A stretch of 64,000 nt of DNA from Flavimaribacter sediminis (lineage in GTDB: Bacteria; Pseudomonadota; Alphaproteobacteria; Rhizobiales; Rhizobiaceae). This document shows, in pieces, positions 60,477-64,000 of this stretch (position 1 is its first letter; every line of letters begins with the position of its first letter). The DNA lies in the NCBI RefSeq assembly GCF_019492055.1, contig NZ_JAICBX010000001.1, forward strand, positions 930,001 to 994,000, in the 5' to 3' direction. Made by a program: the position numbers and the translations under genes. The notes beneath the pieces were generated by a model, which saw only the letters and a list, made by a program, of their open reading frames with translations, searched no databases and was not told the DNA's origin.

Positions 60477-61304
60477 ATGACATTTTCGGACAACGACATC
60501 GACGCGCTCGACGGGATATTGCGGCGGGCGGCGGAGGAACAGATCGCGCCGCGATTCCGCAGGTTGGAGGACAATCAGGTCCAGGAAAAGAAGTCGGCCC
60601 TCGATCTTGTCACCGAGGCTGACGTCGCCGCGGAACACGTGATCGAAGCGGCGTTGCGCGAAGCCTATCCCGAGGCGATCGTTGTCGGCGAGGAAGCTGC
60701 GGCAAAAGATCCTTCAATCATCGGCGCGCTGCACGGCGCTGATCTGGCCTTCGTCATCGATCCGATTGACGGCACTTTCAATTTCGCGTCCGACATGCCG
60801 CTGTTCGGCGTCATGCTGGCTGTTGTGGTCAAGGGCGAATGCGTCGCCGGCGTCATCCACTATCCGGTCTCCGGAGAAAGCCTGATAGGCCTCAGGGGCG
60901 CAGGCAGCAGGCTCGTCGACGAGCATATGGTTTCCCGTCCTGCAAGAGTGGCCGAACCCGTCCCGCTCTCGGAAATGATCGGAAACATTTCGTGGAGCTA
61001 TATGGATGAACCGCGCCGCTCGCGGGTCGCCGGCAACATGGCGAAGGTCGCCATGACCTTTCACCTGAGATGCTCGGCCTGGGAGTATCGGGTTGTCGCC
61101 ACCGGCAAGGCGCATTTCATCGGCGGACAACAGCTCTTGCCGTGGGATCATCTCGCCGGTGTGCTTATCCACCAGGAGGCGGGCGGCTATTCCGCCCGGC
61201 TCGACGGCTCGCTCTATCTTCCAGGCATGACCGACGGCGGACTGATCACTGCGCCCGACCTTGATACATGGCTGTTGATCCGCTCCGAAATTATCGGCGA
61301 CTGA
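60477..61304 (+). CDS. Inositol monophosphatase-family protein
   Basis: A 275-residue Mg-dependent phosphatase. Metal ligands lie in VGEEAA (Glu), DPIDGTFNF (two Asp) and 'LLPWDHLAG' (Asp). Members hydrolyse inositol phosphate, histidinol phosphate or 3'-phosphoadenosine-5'-phosphate; the C-terminal WDHLAG variant is not diagnostic. It lies 2 bp after ttcA, so probably co-expressed, and is convergent with the MFS gene with a 3-bp gap. Confidence 0.88.
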   Translation: MTFSDNDIDALDGILRRAAEEQIAPRFRRLEDNQVQEKKSALDLVTEADVAAEHVIEAALREAYPEAIVVGEEAAAKDPSIIGALHGADLAFVIDPIDGTFNFASDMPLFGVMLAVVVKGECVAGVIHYPVSGESLIGLRGAGSRLVDEHMVSRPARVAEPVPLSEMIGNISWSYMDEPRRSRVAGNMAKVAMTFHLRCSAWEYRVVATGKAHFIGGQQLLPWDHLAGVLIHQEAGGYSARLDGSLYLPGMTDGGLITAPDLDTWLLIRSEIIGD

Positions 61305-61307
61305 AAA

Positions 61308-62573
61308 TCAGTCGTCAGCTGATCGCCTGAAGAGCCGTCCTCGGTCGGTCCAGGCAACAACCAGGATCGAGAGATAGCCGAAGATCGCGAAACCAAGCGC
61401 GAGCGGAACCAGCGTTCCGTCAAAAAAGCGGCCAACAACTGCGCCCAGCGCGGCGCCGCCCGTAAAGGTGACAACGCCGATCAGCGATGACGCCGAGCCA
61501 GCGATGCGCCCCATTGGCTCCATGGCGATCGCATTGAAATTGGCGGAAACCACGCCGAAAGCCCCCATGATCATGGCCATGAGCAGAAACGACGGCCAGA
61601 AGGGTGGGTTGTCCTGCAAGCTGATCGCCACCAGCAAGGTTGCAGCGACGGCATAGGCGATCAACGCCCAGTGAGAGATCATTCTCATGCCGAGCCGGCG
61701 CACCAGTTGGCCGTTAAGCAGGCTGAAAATCGCCATGAGGCAGGCGGTGGCGCCGAAGGCGGCGGCGAACCACGCCGCCTTGTCGAATACGACGTCGAAG
61801 ACCTGCTGGGAGCTGACGATATAGGCGTAAAGTCCGCCGAAACACAGCATGGCCGCCACGGTGTAACCGACACTGATACGGTTGGAGGCGATCTCCCCGA
61901 AGGCCTGGCTCACGGCTGCATAGGATATCGGCCTGCGTTCGTCCGCTGGCAGGGTTTCCTTGAGACGAAGATATGTCCATAGCCCGAGTATTGCGCCAAA
62001 CAGGCCAAGAAAGGCGAATATCCATTGCCAGGGGGCGACGACCAGGATCGCCTGGCCGATGCCGGGCGCGACGATTGGAACCACCATAAAAATCGAATAG
62101 GAATAGGACATGACGCGCGACATTTCCCGCCCGGTGAAACAATCGCGCACGATTGCGGTCGTCACCACCCGGACGGCCGCAGCGCATGCGCCCTGGGCTG
62201 CGCGCATTGCCAGCAGGGCCGCGTAACTTTCTGTCCAGATCGCGGCGAGGGAAAACACGGTGTAGAACGCCATTGCCGGGATCAGAACCGTGCGGCGGCC
62301 GAAGCGGTCAGAAAATGGTCCGAAAACAATCTGCGAGAGGCCGAATCCGAGACCGAAGACCACAACGACCATTTGCCGGTCATTGTGATCGCCGACGCCC
62401 AGACCTTCGCCTATCTGGGGCAGGGCCGGCAGCATGATGTCGATGGCCAGCGCCACGACGGAATTGAGCAGGGCGACAAGGATGATGAACTCGACAAAGC
62501 CAGTGCCGGCCTTTGTCACAGCGCCGGTTCCCCGCGGAGCCGAATTTGGCTGAACCCCTGATCCAGAGGACAT
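61308..62573 (-). CDS. Bcr/CflA-type MFS multidrug transporter
   Basis: A 421-residue membrane protein with 12 hydrophobic helices. The Bcr/CflA hallmarks are 'ALAIDIMLPALPQIGEGLGV' in the first helix (DMYLPA-like, here DIMLPALP), motif A 'GPFSDRFGRRTVL' and motif C-like 'VPIVAPGIGQAIL'. These proteins expel drugs or cysteine-like metabolites by proton exchange. The ATG at 62573 has GGAAGGAG at ideal spacing; an upstream ATG at 62633 does not. Confidence 0.91.
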   Translation of the reverse strand: MSSGSGVQPNSAPRGTGAVTKAGTGFVEFIILVALLNSVVALAIDIMLPALPQIGEGLGVGDHNDRQMVVVVFGLGFGLSQIVFGPFSDRFGRRTVLIPAMAFYTVFSLAAIWTESYAALLAMRAAQGACAAAVRVVTTAIVRDCFTGREMSRVMSYSYSIFMVVPIVAPGIGQAILVVAPWQWIFAFLGLFGAILGLWTYLRLKETLPADERRPISYAAVSQAFGEIASNRISVGYTVAAMLCFGGLYAYIVSSQQVFDVVFDKAAWFAAAFGATACLMAIFSLLNGQLVRRLGMRMISHWALIAYAVAATLLVAISLQDNPPFWPSFLLMAMIMGAFGVVSANFNAIAMEPMGRIAGSASSLIGVVTFTGGAALGAVVGRFFDGTLVPLALGFAIFGYLSILVVAWTDRGRLFRRSADD

Positions 62574-62714
62574 CGAAACTCCTTCCGAGTGATGGCCAGG
62601 AGCCTGGATGCAAAGCCCTCCGGTCTTATTCAATTGACTTTGTCTGGTTCCGTAGCGCGACCTCCGGAACTGGCAGGATGAATCTTGCGGGGTCGGAGGT
62701 TCCGGTCCCGCAAA

Positions 62715-63179
62715 TCAGGCGTTGTAGCCGGCAAGGCGTCCGTTGATCACATAATCAAGGATTTCGACCGTCTGTTCCGGTGTCTCAGCTACAGCCAGGG
62801 CGGCTGCGTCGACTTCCTTCAGCGCATGCTGGTGGTCAGGGCCATGGATGATGATCAGGGGTTTGCCAAGCGCCGCCGCGTATCCGGCGTCGAAGGCGGC
62901 GTTCCACTGCTTGTATTTTTCGCCGAATCGCACCACCACCACATCGGCCTTGCCGATCAGCGTGCGGGTGCGGATGGCGTTGACCTGCGCGCCCTTGTGG
63001 TCATGCCAGAACTTGTTTTGCTCTGCGCCCAGAATCTGAACGCCGCAATCGTCGGACGCTTCGTGATGGGTGACAGGCGCGCTGAACGTCACAGGCAGGT
63101 CGGCCTGGCCTGCCTTTTCTTCGATCCGTTCTCTCCAGTCCGTGTGGATTTCGCCGGAGAGGTAGACATTCCAGGCCAT
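62715..63179 (-). CDS. YtoQ-family protein
   Basis: A 154-residue protein beginning WNVYLSGEIHTDWR, with 'FSAPVTHHEASDDCG' and 'DVVVVRFGEKYKQWNAAFDAGYAAALGKPLIIIH', core FGEKYKQWNAAFDAGYA. This matches the YtoQ family, related in fold to nucleoside 2-deoxyribosyltransferase-like proteins, without proven activity. Its ATG overlaps the grxD stop by one base (TGATG), so the two are translationally coupled. Confidence 0.87.
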   Translation of the reverse strand: MAWNVYLSGEIHTDWRERIEEKAGQADLPVTFSAPVTHHEASDDCGVQILGAEQNKFWHDHKGAQVNAIRTRTLIGKADVVVVRFGEKYKQWNAAFDAGYAAALGKPLIIIHGPDHQHALKEVDAAALAVAETPEQTVEILDYVINGRLAGYNA

Positions 63180-63514
63180 CAGGCTGCGCCCTTGACCGTG
63201 ATTCCGTTCTCGGTGAAGTGGCTCTGCAGTTCGCTGGCCTGGAACATTTCGCGGATGATGTCGCAACCGCCGACGAATTCGCCCTTCACATAAAGCTGCG
63301 GGATAGTCGGCCAGTTGGAGTATTCCTTGATTCCCTGGCGGAGATCGTCACTTTCGAGAACATTGACGCCCTTGTAGTCGACGCCGAGATAGTCAAGAAT
63401 TTGAACTACCTGGCCGGAAAAACCGCATTGCGGGAAGGTCGGGGTGCCCTTCATGAACAGCACGACGTCGCTGTTCTTGACTTCGTTGTCGATGAATTCG
63501 TTGATTGCGGTCAT
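63179..63514 (-). CDS. grxD: Monothiol glutaredoxin, Grx4 type
   Basis: A 111-residue glutaredoxin with the monothiol active site CGFS at residues 30-33 ('[13 protein letters not shown]'), glutathione contacts in '[19 protein letters not shown]', and Lys22 before the site. Such proteins carry 2Fe-2S clusters and act with BolA in iron homeostasis. The ATG at 63514 has AAAGGA upstream. No bolA gene precedes it in the window; the next gene up is the small secreted protein. Confidence 0.94.
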   Translation of the reverse strand: MTAINEFIDNEVKNSDVVLFMKGTPTFPQCGFSGQVVQILDYLGVDYKGVNVLESDDLRQGIKEYSNWPTIPQLYVKGEFVGGCDIIREMFQASELQSHFTENGITVKGAA

Positions 63515-63633
63515 GGAACATTCCTTTTCGCTGCCGGGTAAAAGGCCCGGAGGTTTCGGTATTGTCCCGTAAATAACTCCGTAACTGTCAGATTTCCAGC
63601 CCCTTGTGGTGGATGTCGCTGGCGGAATCGGAA

Positions 63634-63657
63634 AAGCCGCGACTTGGGCCGCGGCTT
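63634..63657 (-). terminator. Terminator of the small secreted protein gene
   Basis: 8-bp stem (63634-63641 with 63650-63657), 8-base loop; on the minus strand it is followed by TTTTCC. Confidence 0.65.
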
Positions 63658-63682
63658 GTCCTGAAAACAAAAGTGGTCTGGA

Positions 63683-64000
63683 TCAGAAGTTCAGGCACTT
63701 TTCGAGAAGGCCGGCGTCCGGATACTTGGCGTTAGGTCCGAACTCCGCATAGCATCCTGCGGTCCAGGCGTAGGCGGTGTTGTCGAAAGGTTTTGCAACC
63801 GGGGAGTGGCCCGGAGCCTTGAAAACCTTCATGGGTTTGGCGGACTGGGCGCCTTTGCGAGTCGGCGCTGCGAACTTCGCCTGCAGGCATGCCTGTTTGT
63901 TCGATTCGGTGCCGCTGGCCTTGACGACCGTGCCGTCAGAACAGCGAACTTCGCGAATGGTGTCGGCGCTTGCCGGCGTGATGACGGTCGTGGACATGGT
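63683..64000 (-). CDS. Small secreted hypothetical protein, 5' end cut by window
   Basis: The frame is open to the window edge. An ATG at 63997 gives 104 residues, but 'TTVITPASA' before DTIREVRC looks like the end of a signal peptide, so the true start is probably beyond base 64000. The mature part has four Cys (RCSD, ACLQ, GCYAEF, KCLNF) that could form two disulfides, and a basic low-complexity middle. I do not recognise the family. Confidence 0.6.
   Translation of the reverse strand, partial: TMSTTVITPASADTIREVRCSDGTVVKASGTESNKQACLQAKFAAPTRKGAQSAKPMKVFKAPGHSPVAKPFDNTAYAWTAGCYAEFGPNAKYPDAGLLEKCLNF

Overview
The window is ordinary chromosomal backbone of an alphaproteobacterium of the order Hyphomicrobiales (Rhizobiales). 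The pointers are a 2,063-residue growth-pole-ring type coiled-coil protein (RgsE/GPR family, known from polarly growing Rhizobiales), a CckA hybrid kinase, a zinc-less DksA, DUF2865 and TIGR01620/YcjX proteins, a recA-alaS-(orphan)-icd order, a class II DAHP synthase and GC-rich codon use. I cannot fix the genus. I see no rRNA or tRNA gene, insertion sequence, integrase, prophage or CRISPR array.

Layout. 1-6.3 kb: the end of an L,D-transpeptidase, a small HTH regulator, a Gph-like HAD phosphatase divergent from rpiA, a DUF2059 protein, gor, then an alpha/beta hydrolase and a gamma-glutamylcyclotransferase-like gene that diverge around a perfect 16-bp palindrome. 6.4-16.6 kb: DAHP synthase, GFA-fold protein, LigB-type dioxygenase, dgkA, hemerythrin protein, nadE, TauE/SafE exporter, MFS transporter, gltX and a DUF2865 protein whose 3' end overlaps gltX. 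16.6-25 kb: maeB, an SDR with an altered active site, an LpxH-like phosphoesterase and a four-gene Mla-type lipid transport operon (STAS-MlaE, MlaF, MlaD, PqiC-like lipoprotein). 25-32 kb: the giant rgsE-like gene, divergent from an HPt phosphotransfer gene.

32-45.9 kb: ferredoxin and folP-folB-folK, a secreted hypothetical, YcjF/YcjX-like proteins with a SixA-like phosphatase, dksA, a FliO-like protein, cckA, an OmpA lipoprotein, and psuK-psuG. 46-48 kb: a creatinase-like M24 hydrolase followed by a nitrilase-family amidohydrolase. 48-56 kb: recA (two near-consensus SOS boxes upstream), alaS, a 46-bp-period repeat, a 677-residue secreted orphan, and icd. 56-64 kb: alpha/beta hydrolase, TrmJ-family methyltransferase, murI, rpsD, ttcA, an inositol monophosphatase-family gene, a Bcr/CflA transporter, ytoQ-like gene, Grx4 glutaredoxin and a truncated small secreted protein.

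Functional themes are envelope and polar growth (rgsE, HPt, CckA, Mla system, LpxH-like protein, murI, L,D-transpeptidase), glutathione and redox (gor, cyclotransferase, GFA, Grx4), and housekeeping. I did not find a clearly new multi-gene system. The least explained items are the creatinase-like/nitrilase pair, the secreted orphan with its adjoining repeats, the heptad slip in the RgsE repeat array, the palindrome at 5.58 kb and the YtoQ-Grx4 coupling.
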